Source: Petunia secreta (taxonomy: Eukaryota; Streptophyta; Magnoliopsida; Solanales; Solanaceae). From it: a stretch of DNA of 64,000 nucleotides. The stretch lies in NCBI GenBank assembly GCA_029990175.1, contig JARKIP010000049.1, positions 8,658,001 to 8,722,000 of the forward strand, in the 5' to 3' direction. The position numbers and the translations under genes were made by a program. Under the pieces are notes generated by a model. The model was given only the letters and a program-made list of their open reading frames with translations. It was not told the DNA's origin and ran no database searches. Shown piece after piece: positions 22,201-33,200 of this stretch (position 1 is the first letter of the stretch; each line of letters opens with the position of its first letter).

Positions 22201-23067
22201 GAAAACAAGACTGGGAAACTGTCCAAGAGAGGACTGGCAATGACTTGTAGCAACTGTCATGCCAAGGGTCATAACAAAAAAGGATGTCACAAGGGTCCCA
22301 ATGCTGCTGGAACAAGTGAACACCCCACTGCTGGAACAAGTCAAAACACCAATGAAAATTCAACCAGTTCAGCAGCTGTAGGCAGGGGAAAGGGTAGAGC
22401 AAATGTGAGTTTAACTTAATTTTTTTAACAGTTTATTCTTTTTGTTCTTGTTAAGCTAATGAACAGTTTTAGAGTATAATTTCTGTTATTTTGGCAGGAT
22501 GTTGGTTCTTCTAGACAACCCCCAACAGGAAGAGGAAGGGGCAGACCAAAGGGTGCTAAAGAAAAGGTGAGTTCAACAATTAATCTGTCTTTTTGTTTTT
22601 GTCCTTGTTTGCTGTTTACACTAGTTATAGAGTATAATTTCTGTTGAACTTCTATGTGTAAGGATCTTGGTACTAGCACTGGAATAGGTAGAACACCTAA
22701 TCAAAGGCCAAGGATGGTTGGCATGGGAATATTGCACACTGATAGTGGCTTTCAGATCCATAATGTAAGTAGGATTTCACAAAGTAGTTCATAGTTATGG
22801 AACGTGCAGATATGGAATGTCATCTACTAACTCTTTTTGTATGTGCAGCCTGGAATGCCATGTGCTAGGTTTGTGAATGTAAGGTCTTCAACAGAAGTGA
22901 CTGGTGATCTTGGGTATAAACCAAGTCGTGGTCTAAAATGGCAAGGCAAAAGAGCAATGACTTCAAGACAACTTCAAGAGATGAGAGACAAAAAAGTTTG
23001 TGAAACCAGTTCTAAGAGACAAAAATTGACCCAAGAGAGCTCCACCACACAAGCTGACAATATCTGA
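19213..23067 (+). CDS. MURA-type Mutator transposase (frameshifted in exon 1)
   Basis: Exons are 19213-20150, 20235-21281, 21388-22404, 22498-22566, 22663-22764 and 22849-23067; a 5' UTR intron probably spans 19021-19203. If read through, the product is about 1,130 residues. Order: a PB1-like N-terminal domain; an acidic Gly/Asp linker; a Lys/Ala/Pro repeat tail; a MuDR-type DNA-binding zinc domain (from about residue 394); a MULE DDE domain with GLDGCF (about 593) and ITDMQKGLDKA across the exon 2/3 junction; a SWIM zinc finger (CSCRSWMLKGIPCPH, about 847); a CCHC knuckle (CSNCHAKGHNKKGCH, about 950); and a basic GRGRGRP tail. The frame of the ATG runs into a stop at 19741-19743 just after an A10 run; the rest is open one frame back. 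The ATG at 19213 follows a good acceptor and starts the PB1-like domain. Confidence 0.9.
19770..19950 (+). repeat. In-frame tandem repeats coding Lys-Arg-Thr-Ala-Pro-Lys-Ala-Val
   Basis: Units of about 24 nt (cctaaagctgtgaaaagaac with agca) and shorter variants recur seven or eight times. They encode a histone-H1-like basic tail within transposase exon 1. The mirror-strand translation looks like a protein but is only a shadow. Confidence 0.85.
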
Positions 23068-23073
23068 ATTGTG

Positions 23074-23290
23074 TTTATACTGCTGCTATGGCAGTTAGAT
23101 TGGTATTTTTTGGTTTGGCATGTTGTTGCACAGTTTGGTTGCCTTTTGCACCTTTGTAAAGGATGTGCAGTTTTTTTGTTTTGTTGGATAATCTGCAGTT
23201 TATACTGCTACTATGGCAGTTAGATTGGTCATTTTTTGGTTTGGCGTGTTGTTGCACAGTTTGGTTGCCTTTTGCACCTTTGTAAAGGAT
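23074..23290 (+). repeat. Two-copy tandem duplication in the transposase 3' region
   Basis: A unit of about 90 bp (tatactgctnctatggcagttagattggt through cacctttgtaaaggatg) is present at about 23076-23167 and again at about 23199-23290, after a 30-bp spacer. It lies just past the stop codon and probably in the transposase 3' UTR. Confidence 0.85.
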
Positions 23291-23567
23291 GTTTATGCAG
23301 CTTGTAAGCTGCAGTTCTATAATTGAAAGTGAAGCATGTTTTGGTTTGCAATTAGACATCCTTTTTATTCTAAAATGGCTCTTCAAACATAACAATGTTA
23401 AGAATCATTCAGTACATCAACTTAAGTAATAACAACATAACAATCTTTCATTACAAAGCATTCAGTACATCAACTTAAGTCTTGGAACAAAATAGTGAGA
23501 ATCCATTATGCCGAGGCTATGGCAATCTAAAGTCCAACTTGGTCCCTATGGAAATCTAAGTACTACC

Positions 23568-24367
23568 CTATGGCAACTTCATTGGAAGTTCTTTTAGATA
23601 CATTACTTGAAAGCTACCACTTATAACTACAACACACACACAAAAGATAATGGCCCAAAGTACTGTCTCCCTAAACTTGGATCGATCCAACTTGGTCCTC
23701 CACTTCTTTTTCTTCTCTTTCATTTTCTGAATTTCAGCAACCAACTTCTCAATGTCAACATTCATCTTGTTGATATCCTCCCTTTCAATGGTGTTTCCAA
23801 CATTATTGGACGACTTTGCATTATCAAGTTTTCCAATGGCTTCTAATGATGCCTCTAGTTCACCAATTCTCTCAATTAGTTTAGGAACAACAACCTTTGA
23901 TCTTGGATCAATTTCAACATCCTTCCATCGCCAAAAATCACAAGATCTCGCACCCTAAACAAAACAAGAAAAAATGGACAAGATTAATCACTCTACAATT
24001 CTTCGACCCGTACAAATCAATTCTTCAAACCACTTACCCCATAATATGGACATACCCAGTATCTCCTATCAGGGTTCCTTGATGTCCAAGATGTCATCAA
24101 TGGCAACACAAATCCATGGATACACCTCACTTCTTCATTCTCTTGGTCTTCCATACAAAGTTTACTCAAATTCGAGCTCCTATTAGGCATTCTACCAACT
24201 GAAATATTAAAGAAGCAACAAAAATTAACATTTTCTAATCAACAAAGATTAATGGAGAAAAAGGGGAACAATGAGATTAATCAAGAAAAATAGTAACCTT
24301 TGCTTTCAAGGTTGCGAACTTGACTGGAATTAGTGACAGATTCACTTGATTTTTGGTGATAATCCAT
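23568..24367 (-). CDS. GRF-type zinc-finger protein carried by the MULE
   Basis: Three minus-strand exons, 24298-24367, 24038-24198 and 23568-23954, join in phase to give 205 residues. The middle holds a GRF-type zinc ribbon: VRCIHGFVLPLMTSWTSRNP, then DRRYWVCPYY and, across the last splice, CDFWRWKD (C-H-C-C ligands). A Lys/Glu-rich coiled coil follows (about residues 105-170), then one hydrophobic segment (VLWAIIFCVCVVVISGSF) near the C-terminus. The layout resembles the plant At4g04775-like GRF proteins, whose function is not established to my knowledge. The gene lies wholly inside the TIRs and converges on the transposase, so it moves with the element. It could be a captured host gene or an element-specific accessory gene. 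All splice sites are canonical and the frame is intact. Confidence 0.75.
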
Positions 24368-24580
24368 TAGGGTTCTTCTTGTTTTGGTTGATGGAGAAAT
24401 CTAGGGTTCTTGATTGATGAAGGAGGGTAAAATATAGAGAGAGAGAGGGACTTATATTTTTACCGTTGGTGATAATAGCTTTAAGTAGTTCTTTTTCGTT
24501 TTTTAATTTTAATTCAGTTTAACGTTTAAAAACTCCACTTAGACGCGCTCAAAAAAACACTGCTACCACACGCGTAGCTC

Positions 24581-24706
24581 AGACTCGCGGAGGGGGTAAA
24601 TAAATACGGTTCGAACAAGATTAGGGGAGAACTAGGTCGCCCGCTTTGTTTAAGGGGGAAAATGGCTTTTAGGGACGAGTTTGGGGTGCATTTTAGGTAA
24701 TTTCTC
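24581..24706 (-). repeat. Right TIR of the MULE
   Basis: This is the mirror copy of the left TIR. It lies about 210 bp upstream of the start codon of the minus-strand GRF gene, so it is the natural promoter candidate for that gene. Confidence 0.97.
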
Positions 24707-24809
24707 ATCTCTTTTCATAAATGTTCCAGTTATCCCCAAGAAAGTAAGTTTCAAATATTTTGGATCTAAATCCAAGAAAAATGAGAGATTGACGAACTAT
24801 AGAGGTTGT

Positions 24810-25459
24810 TAGACCAACTACGGTGCATGAGACATAGTGTTGGTTAGTCAAGAATACATGCATACAAAAAATTGGAGTAGCTTAGATAAGAATGTTTGGA
24901 TGGACGTGTGTCATACTATAAAAGATAAGATTAAAGTTATACGTGACAAGGTGGGATTGACCTTTGTGGTGGGCAAAATACGAGAAGCGAAGTTGAGATG
25001 ATTCAGACATGTTAAAGGAAGTGCAGATGCCCAAGTGAGGAGATGCGGAAGGTTTGACATTGATGTGTCTAAAGAGAGGTAGAGGTGGACCAAGGAAGAA
25101 TTGGGGAGGGGTGACCTGCAGCTCAGCAAGGACATGACCATAGTAGGAGAGCATGAAGGTCGAAGATTAAGGCAGAATGTTAGTAGGTAGTTGAGTGTTC
25201 TGAGGGTGAGCATGATTTCAAGAAATTAATCTAAATTCTTAAGGATTAGAGTCTTCTAGTGGTAGGATTTTAGCGTACTTTTCTTGCTTGTTTGAACTGT
25301 TGTTATCATTCTACTAGCCTTTTATCCTTCGACTTGTATTGCAATTGTTGTTTCTTTTACTTTTGATATGTGTATTACTTGTTGTCAATACCTTTCTTTC
25401 TTTAGTAATTTTATTTTAACAGAGGGTCTTTCGAAAACAATCTCTCTACTCCTCACAAA
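24810..25459 (+). pseudogene. RTE-type LINE 3' fragment, left part
   Basis: With frameshifts and stops, the plus strand recalls the C-terminus of the solanaceous RTE reverse transcriptase (phrases corresponding to the conserved WMCGHTR, DKVG, FGHVK, VRRC and RGRGRPKK region at about 24890-25110). The 3' UTR phrase agggtctttcgaaaacaatctctctac follows at about 25422-25448. The sequence is interrupted at 25459 by a repeat insertion and resumes at 25952. It is 5'-truncated, as is typical for LINEs. Confidence 0.7.
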
Positions 25460-25942
25460 TAAAAAATTTCACCACATGTACCCTCTTATACCTGGATATG
25501 GATTTTTATCTCCACTTCAAGTTATAAATTTACAAGTGCTACCTATACGGACAACACTTCAAGTTATAACTTGACAAGTGCTGCCTCTTCGGAAAATATA
25601 AAGGGCAAATGCTGCATGTGAAGAGATTATCTTAGACGGCGGGACAATACTTCAAGTTATCTGGATGAATGTTGAATGAAATAAAAGGTCAAGTGCTACC
25701 TAGGATGCAACTCTTACTTAAATGGACGGCAGAATACGGGCGTCAATATAAAATTTCGTAGGGACATTTTCGTCCGCGGGGCAGCACTTCAAGGTATCTG
25801 GGGGAATGTTGAAAGAGATAAAAGGTCAAGTGCTACCACGGGGATAATACTTAAAGTTAGCGGAGGTCATTCTCACAAACCATTCTAAATGGGAAAAGTT
25901 AGGCAAACCATTGTCGTCGGTGCCATAGGTGTGTTATTCTCC
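25460..25942 (+). mobile_element. Dispersed repeat, CAAGTGCTGCC family, copy 2, inserted in a LINE
   Basis: This 483-bp insert is flanked by CCTCACAAA on both sides (25451-25459 and 25943-25951). Removing it and one copy restores the expected LINE 3' end. The internal phrases (caagtgctgcc, aacacttcaagttatctgg, gaaataaaaggtcaagtgct) match 7240-7700. A 9-bp duplication would fit a Mutator-type non-autonomous element, but the termini show no convincing inverted repeat. Confidence 0.65.
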
Positions 25943-25951
25943 CCTCACAAA

Positions 25952-26047
25952 GGTAAGGTTAAAGTTTTGTGTACATCTCATCCTCTCCAGACTTCATTTA
26001 TGAAATCACAATTATTTGTTGTTGTTGTTGTCGTCGTTGTTGTTAAT
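25952..26047 (+). repeat. LINE 3' tail with (TTG)n, right part
   Basis: Starting at ggtaaggtt, this matches the conserved tail shared by solanaceous RTE LINEs and the TS SINE (gtgtacatct, cctctccagac), ending in repeated TTG and TCG triplets at about 26014-26044. It continues the fragment that stops at 25459. Confidence 0.7.
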
Positions 26048-26049
26048 TC

Positions 26050-26574
26050 TAAGTTTATACTTTCAAGATCAATTAATATGAAAAGCTAACTACAAACGAA
26101 AACATTCTAAAATGAAAATACTTTGAGAAATAATTTTAGTAACCCATGACATATAAAATGAAACATCGAGTATAATTCCTAATGTTAATCTTCTTTGAAT
26201 CATTCTCATTTAATCATTGATAATCATATTCCCTCATAATAACATAATCAGAACCCCATCATTACACAGTATTGAAAATTCCACATAACCACCAATTAGT
26301 ACGCTTCCAAAAGAAAACGACCATAAATAGTTGAGACAAAAAGATCATAATAATTAAGAAGAAATATAAAAGGAGACATTGAGCCCTTGCTTTCTTTCTA
26401 TGCCCCCACCTGCTCCTCTTTTTTTCATCTCTTTTTCCATATGAAAAGTCCCTTATTTTGGTGGCCATTGAAAGCTTAAAAATAGCCACATTCTCCCCAC
26501 TTTTTTTCACTTTTTCCATATTTCTCCAGAAAAATTGGGTCATTAAAACAGTCAACGCTGTAAATGCTAATTAC
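26050..26574. other. bHLH gene 3' flank
   Basis: AT-rich DNA with no gene recognised. The part near 26300-26570 is probably the 3' UTR of the minus-strand bHLH gene that ends at 26575. Confidence 0.4.
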
Positions 26575-29500
26575 TCAAGCCCCACCATTACCCATCGTGG
26601 CTGACTGAACAGTAGAAGCTGACAAGCTAGGAGAGGATGGGCCACCGGTCTCACCACCGCCGTTGGTGGCGGGTCCACCACCGAGTAGTGGGTTGTTGGT
26701 GGTGGTCATGGGGTTCCTTGAGTGACACGTGGCGGTGGAAATAGCTGTGGCTAATGAAATAGGCATTAGGCATAAGCCTTTTCCTTGGAGGTATTGCATG
26801 GCTGATCCCATATCCTCCTCCATCAACTTTGCCACCTGGTGCTCTGTCATTGTCATGCTACTATCATTATTTGCTGACGATGTTGTTCCGTTAGTTCCCC
26901 TAGGCGCTCCATTTCCTTGTACACGATCACCACCACCTCCTCCCTATAAAACACCATTATACATTTTACGTACTCATAGTATAAAAGAATTTTACCATAT
27001 GTTATTAACTATTCCTATTAAATGTAGTTAAATGTTTGAGAGGAACATAAATAAACTTGACAAATAAGTATAGTAGTTTGCATGCATATATAGATTGAAC
27101 ATAGAAAAGAAATGTAAAGGAGAAAACTAAAAGCTTAGGGTTAAAAAAGGGAGTGAGGAGAGGAACAAAGTGAGCACGCGTGATGCTTTTTGTTTTTGTC
27201 GCATTATACTGACACAGAATTTGAAGAGACAAAATAGAGGTGTTTTGTCAGTTCAAGAATTGTTCCCATGCTTTTTTCTTTAAATGGAAAGCCTAATGGC
27301 TAGTATAGCCCTCTAGCATTAGCAATATTGGCCATTCTATTTCGTTGATTCTCTTTCTGTCCTTTTTTATGTTTAGTATTTCCTCTCTTTTTATAGCAAG
27401 TGGTTACCGAGATTTGATAATATTTAATAAGTAATCAGCCTATGACACAATAGACACTAGACATTTATAAATGAGCATCAATTCTTTCAACCCCAAAAAT
27501 TAGTTGATAATCATTCAAGATCATATATGAGAAGGCAAGAACTGGCTTCATTAAAATGGGTGACATTTTAACATGTAGAAATCGCTTTTAGTTCCATTAA
27601 GATAAATGTATGTGAAACTCAAGGTTTTGAATCCAAATTTCTGAAAGATAATATTATGGAAATCACTGAATTTTCAACTATGATATGATATAGTACCTCA
27701 GAGGACCTATCAGCAACTAGGGGAGCAACACCAGCAGCGCCGCCCAATCTACTCATACTCAGGACCTTAATACACACAGAGAAAGAGAGAGAGAAGCAGA
27801 AACAACATTAAGTTTTAGACATCTTTTGAAGAATGGCCATGTTGAATTTAGTTATACTAGAAACCAATATTCACGAACCAAGTTGAAAAATAACAACATA
27901 TTCCATCACAATTTGTCAACCATCCGACTAATTTTTAAATCCAAGAGCAATAAATGTAAAACAGAAGAAAGAGAGAGAGTGGTACTTTGACTTGGAGCTG
28001 GAGGAACTTGACATAGTCGATGATCTCATCTAGCATTGAAGCCTTGTCTGTCTGTCATTCCATTAACCCATCATGTTAGTTCCCCATTTATCTCGTTCAG
28101 TTGCAATAATTACAATAATTTACTGTAGATAATAATAAAGTATTTATGATAATGTCATTTATGCACAATTATTAGTACATCTTGTATTATTTATAAGACT
28201 GATCACAATCTTAAAATTACTCTGGCAGAATACTATTGGCCTCACATGCACTATTATAGTACTTACATATCTACTTACACTATTTGTGACTAAGAAAGGG
28301 GTTTAGCAATAATATTGTATTTATTTATTGGGATCATCAGCAGATTACGATCCCAGTGAGCATCTCATTTCCAGCTTGAGAAATCAAAGTAGGCACGGAA
28401 ATTAAAGTCACTCATATTTACCATTATTCCCCACCTCGCTTTTTTTGTATATCCGACACGTGTCCCCATTTGGCACGTGGGACGACATATATGGAATGAC
28501 ACACATGCCCACCAATGAGTCGACTTAGATGTACATTTGAATTAAGTATTTCGTATTTTGACTTATGATAACTTTATATAACTACGGTATTTAAGGAATC
28601 ATGATCCAAAATTATACGAAAGAATAATGTTGATGATAATAGTACATGTTATAGGGAAAATAATAACCTTATTGGCATTGGGTACAAGCTCTTGCAAAGC
28701 CTTCATTCTCTCAGCAATTCTCTCTCTCCGTAACTGCTCATAACAAAACAAACCAGAAGCCATAAAATTCGGCATCAAAATCTAACTGAATCACAACACA
28801 ACAAATAAAAGAAAAAAAATATAGTAACTGCAAGAACTGAGAGGAGTTGTAGTACGTACTCTTTCAGCAATGCTGTGAGGGTCAGTAGCTTGTCCTCTCC
28901 TAGCTCTCACTTTCTGTTGCTTTGGCTGCCCTCCAGCTGAACCACCACTTGCTGCCGGTGTTTGATTCATCGTCGACGCCGGAGCTCCAAAACTCTGTGC
29001 TTGCATTGTTCCTCCCTATGTAGTATAATTATTTTTTTCACAATATTGACCAATTGAACGTTAAATAAATACTACTAGTACTTTTTATGTAGGTTTTCAA
29101 TTTAATGTGACCATTTCACTTTTAGAGCGTAAATTTGATTAATATCTGAATCTAAATTGAATAGTAATTCAATAATTTAAGACTAAACTTTAGATATTCA
29201 AAAAACCATATATGAAAAGTACTATGAGTTGCTATTTTTTTTGTTGTATGATGAAAAAATACATCTTAAAACATTCGTCAAAGTTAATATAGTTTCACGC
29301 TAGAAAAACAAGGTCACCTAAATTCCTAAACTGAAAGTAGTTTAGTTAGTGCGTGTTGTATCTAAAACACATACCCCAGGGTGAAAATGCTGAGATTGAT
29401 TAGAGGTTTGACCAAGAGATCCAGCAAATCCATTATAAAGAGCTGATATATCATTTCCCTGTACGTAATTAATTCAACATAAACTGACTAACAACTCAAA

Positions 29501-29974
29501 ATTATAAATCAAAAACATAACTTAAAAATAATCAATATGTTAGTAAATTTTTAACAAATGAAATATACTCACAGGATTTGCAACATCGTCATTTTGGTCA
29601 CCACCATTACCAAGACCCAAAGGTGGCATCCCACCACCGTGCAAAAGCTGTTGATGAAGCATTAAAGCCTTAGCAGCAGCCGCGGCGGCGCCACCACCAG
29701 TGATCTGGTGTTGCCGGAGCTTAGAAGCCAAGAGAGTTGACTGATCGTCAAAGTTGTATGGGTGATGACTATTATGTTGACCTTCGCCAGAGATATCAGG
29801 CCATGGAGATGAAGAAGGAACAGAAGAAAGAATCTGTTGAAGAAAGTCATCGTGTGACGAGGTTGGGTCGAAATGTGCCGGGTGACCCATTTGTTGACCC
29901 GAGGTTTCCTCGGAGTCATGAAGGTCTTGTAGTGACATTTGTGACTGTTGTTGAAATGTGTTCATTGCTTGCAT
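26575..29974 (-). CDS. LRL1: bHLH transcription factor, LRL1/bHLH66 type
   Basis: Seven minus-strand exons, 29573-29974, 29375-29458, 28860-29015, 28668-28733, 27986-28051, 27697-27765 and 26575-26943, all phase 0, give 403 residues. The N-terminus is Gln/His/Ser/Gly-rich with an HDDFLQQILSSVPSSSPWPD motif and a poly-Ala run. The bHLH domain (about 205-258) has basic region KVRARRGQATDPHSIAERLR and the His-Glu-Arg triad of E/G-box binders. The following VKVLSMSRLGGA and the C-terminal block MTEHQVAKLMEEDMGSAMQY with QGKGLCLMPISLA mark the plant bHLH66/69/82 subfamily (LRL1-3, homologues of Lotus ROOTHAIRLESS1). Known members are nuclear and promote root-hair growth. bHLH69 or 82 orthology is possible. 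A 5' UTR intron (29986-30079) is indicated. Confidence 0.92.
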
Positions 29975-30193
29975 TTTCTTTTTTTCTGTTAAATCATATC
30001 AAAAGACCTCATCATTTTCATATATAGTAGTAATAAGTAGTACATAAAATGCAATAATAGATAGAGTTAAATTTAATACCTGAGATTTTGGAGGAATTGA
30101 AGAAAGAAAGATATGAAAGTGACAAGGTTTTAGGAGTAGTAGTAGTAGTTTGATTCAATTAGAATGAATCGTAAGTTTGATGTTGGAATGTTG

Positions 30194-30201
30194 TTTATAT
30201 A
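30194..30201 (-). promoter_or_regulatory. TATA box of the bHLH gene
   Basis: TATATAAA on the minus strand lies about 220 bp before the ATG. That leaves room for a short 5' UTR exon ending at 30080 and the 94-bp leader intron. A C12-like run lies just upstream at about 30231-30244. Confidence 0.5.
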
Positions 30202-30244
30202 AGGTTGTTTTATGAGTATGTGGAAACTCTAACCCCCCCCCCCC

Positions 30245-33200
30245 AACCTCCACCACCCACCCTTCCCGGTACCAAACCCTACTATTGAAAAACAGAAAGT
30301 CATATTTTTAGGAAGAATAATGAAAGTTTATCTTTTTACCGTGTAAACAGTTTTCCACTTGTTTTAAACATTCTTTTCTTTTTGTATGTAGTCAAACGAA
30401 TTTCTTTCATATTTAAGCTACCATGAGAACTTTTACTCGTGCTATTTGTCATAAAACATATAGGAGTACGACTATTTTCATAGTAATTACGACTCTTTCA
30501 GAATATATACTTGTAGTATGTAGGAAATTAAAGAAATGTAGTCAACTAGTGATATTCGAGAGATAAGAAAGTTGGTAAGTTGTCCCTACAACGAATTTGA
30601 TATTACTTTGAAATAGTAAAATCATTAAGTTCGAATACACTATCAATGGGTTACCCTTTCTTTCTATACCGATGGCTATATGATAAAAAAGAAGTTGGTA
30701 AGCTATATTTGGAACTTGCAAGTTCCAATATTGTTGAACGAAAATGGATGATGGAGAAAAAAGAAATTGTAAGGACTAACCCAAAATAGGTCAATTTGGA
30801 AAGAAGTGCGTTAATTGGTTGTCACTTGACATTCTGGCCAGTGGGACAAGATTTGGTCCGCCAGTTCCATATTCTGTTTTCACCTTCTAAGTAATTGTCA
30901 TTTCTAACCTGATCACGTCACACAAAGGATTATTCATGTTCATATTCTCTCTTTCAATTAATTTTCATTATCGTCTGTCCAAAAATATTTTTATTTTAGA
31001 ATGGATAATATATAATTAGAAATTGCGCGCATCAAATGGGATTAGGATTACTCTAAGGTCAAGATTAAACCGTAGATCTTGTTAAATTAGCTTTTGATAT
31101 GATTCTTCTTGTTATTCATATGTCATTGTTGATTCAACGAACATGGCCAATGTACATAAACATGAAGTAAGAACCATATCCAGAATTAATGGAATAGTGA
31201 TTTTGTGCTGGGCTGGTCTTTATACAATATTGTGTTAACTCTTGACTACTTGTTTGAATTGAAGACATGGAGCAACTTCCCAAGTTAATATTTTATCAAA
31301 AGTTTGGTTCTCTGGTCGGCCTTCATATGTACAAAACAGATTTTTATCCCAATGAAATAAGTTTAAATTCAAAGTTCCATTCAAACAAATTTTGGAGAAA
31401 ATTTCGGCTATCTTTGACAGAGCACTCTGGCATGTTATTTAAACTTCTCTTGTTATCTTCGATAACGGTATAGTTTAATACTATCTTGTTATCTTTGGCT
31501 ACTATATATAGCTGAACTCATAAAGAGAGAAGAATAGAAGAACAATGTGTTTTAGAAATGAAGAAAACATTGGGAAGGCAAATGTTAGAATAGGAAATAT
31601 AAAGCAAAAGGGAAAAATATATGTTTAGGTGATCCCAAGGTAATAGATTACTCTTAGCAATGTTTTGGGGGGATTGGGGTGGGGTAAGTTAATTGAATAA
31701 TCATTTTCTTGTTCTTCAATTTATAAAATGACTAAATATAGTAATTATTGAACCAAAGGAACTTAGTAGCACTAATAAGTACAAGGACCACTTGAAGATC
31801 CATATGTTGTGCTGATATATTATCGTGAGGTTCAACTAGAATAGTAGAGAGTATCCCTTTTGCTCTACTTTATATGAAAAGGTTCGATATATGAATATTA
31901 AATTTTTTAATTTTAATAGTGAATTTTAGATATATATACTACTTTTTACATTTTTTAAAATAAAATACACAAATTTGAAAATTACATAAAAGTATTATAT
32001 GTTATAAATTATAATTCAACTATTTACAAAACTTTAAAGAAAATATGGTAAAAAGATAACCTTATTAACTAGTCAACTAATGATGTTATCACATAAACTG
32101 AAATAAGGGAATGCAAGTTTTGGGCTACACTTTAACATCCGACAGAAAGGAAAAGAAAGGGAGCAACTTTCTTCTTTTGTAGTTCAGGTTTTCTTTTTCT
32201 ATCTTTAAAGAAAGAATGCATTGGTGTTGAAACAATCTTCACTTATAACTTCTCTCTTTCTAAGTTTTTCTACTACTTAAAGAAATACTGAACAATGCGT
32301 ACGTGATTAGTTCGAGGAGAAAAAACAGTGACATTATGGATGTTACCTCTTTCCATAGACAGTATACCATCTTGGTGGCGTTTTATTGTGTACAGTAATT
32401 TTTATTTCATTGACTAATATCTTGATATATTTATCGTGTATACCTTATAAGGCTTATATACGTTTGGATTTCACAAATATGTACCCCCACCTATCAAAGA
32501 TCATCATTTGACTTTAGCCCAAAATATCACAAATATGTACCCCCATCTATCGATTATGTACAACACAATTACAAAGATATCTTCATAGGGAAAGTCTTTA
32601 ACTTTCACGCATTAGTTTACCCCCCATGGAATGCTGACTCAACTGCATTTATACCAAAAAGAATATCAGACGAAACAAATGGCTAAAAGGATTATAACTG
32701 ATTATAGAACAAATCCCAATTGGTTCCATAAACATTAGACATGATTTGAGTTCATCAGCAAGTATGATTATTATTTATACCTTGGAATGTTTGACCCTCT
32801 CGTTTTAAAGAATATGCCGTTAGAGATAGTATAGTTTTTACTTATTTAATTATCTTTTCAATTCACTCTCCATATGTCTAGCCTTTGATTCATTTTTCTC
32901 CAGGGCCAAGCATGTAAAAATTATTTATAATTATGGGAGATCGATAAGATTTGAATACATGATATCATGAAAGAAAAAGAAAAATATCGGTGGAATAGAA
33001 TTTCCAATGTGAAGACTCAATTAGCATCTTGCTATGTGAACAAGAGTACCATTTAACTTTGAGTATTTTCATTTACCATCCGGGATTCAATTAAGGTGGG
33101 ATCTCAGCAACCTCAAATCCCACTACGCCTCTCGATGGTACCATTCAACATTTCTATTTTGTTGAACGGAGAAACAAAATAAATTTGATTGTCGAAAGAT

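Larger units (their letters stand above)
18500..24706 (+). mobile_element. Complete Mutator-like element (MULE) with two genes
   Basis: The 6,207-bp element is bounded by inverted repeats of 126 bp that differ at only a few positions. A perfect 9-bp target duplication ATCTCTTTT lies at 18491-18499 and 24707-24715. Nine-base duplications, long TIRs and a MURA transposase define Mutator-type elements. Inside are a six-exon transposase gene on the plus strand and a three-exon GRF-zinc-finger gene on the minus strand, converging near 23070-23570. The near-identical TIRs and clean TSD suggest recent movement. The transposase reading frame is nevertheless broken once, at an A10 run (19713-19722). 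Confidence 0.96.

Noticed and set aside
32460..32560. Repeated caaatatgtaccccca phrase as a possible element end
   Set aside because: There are only two short copies, with no TSD or inverted partner found.
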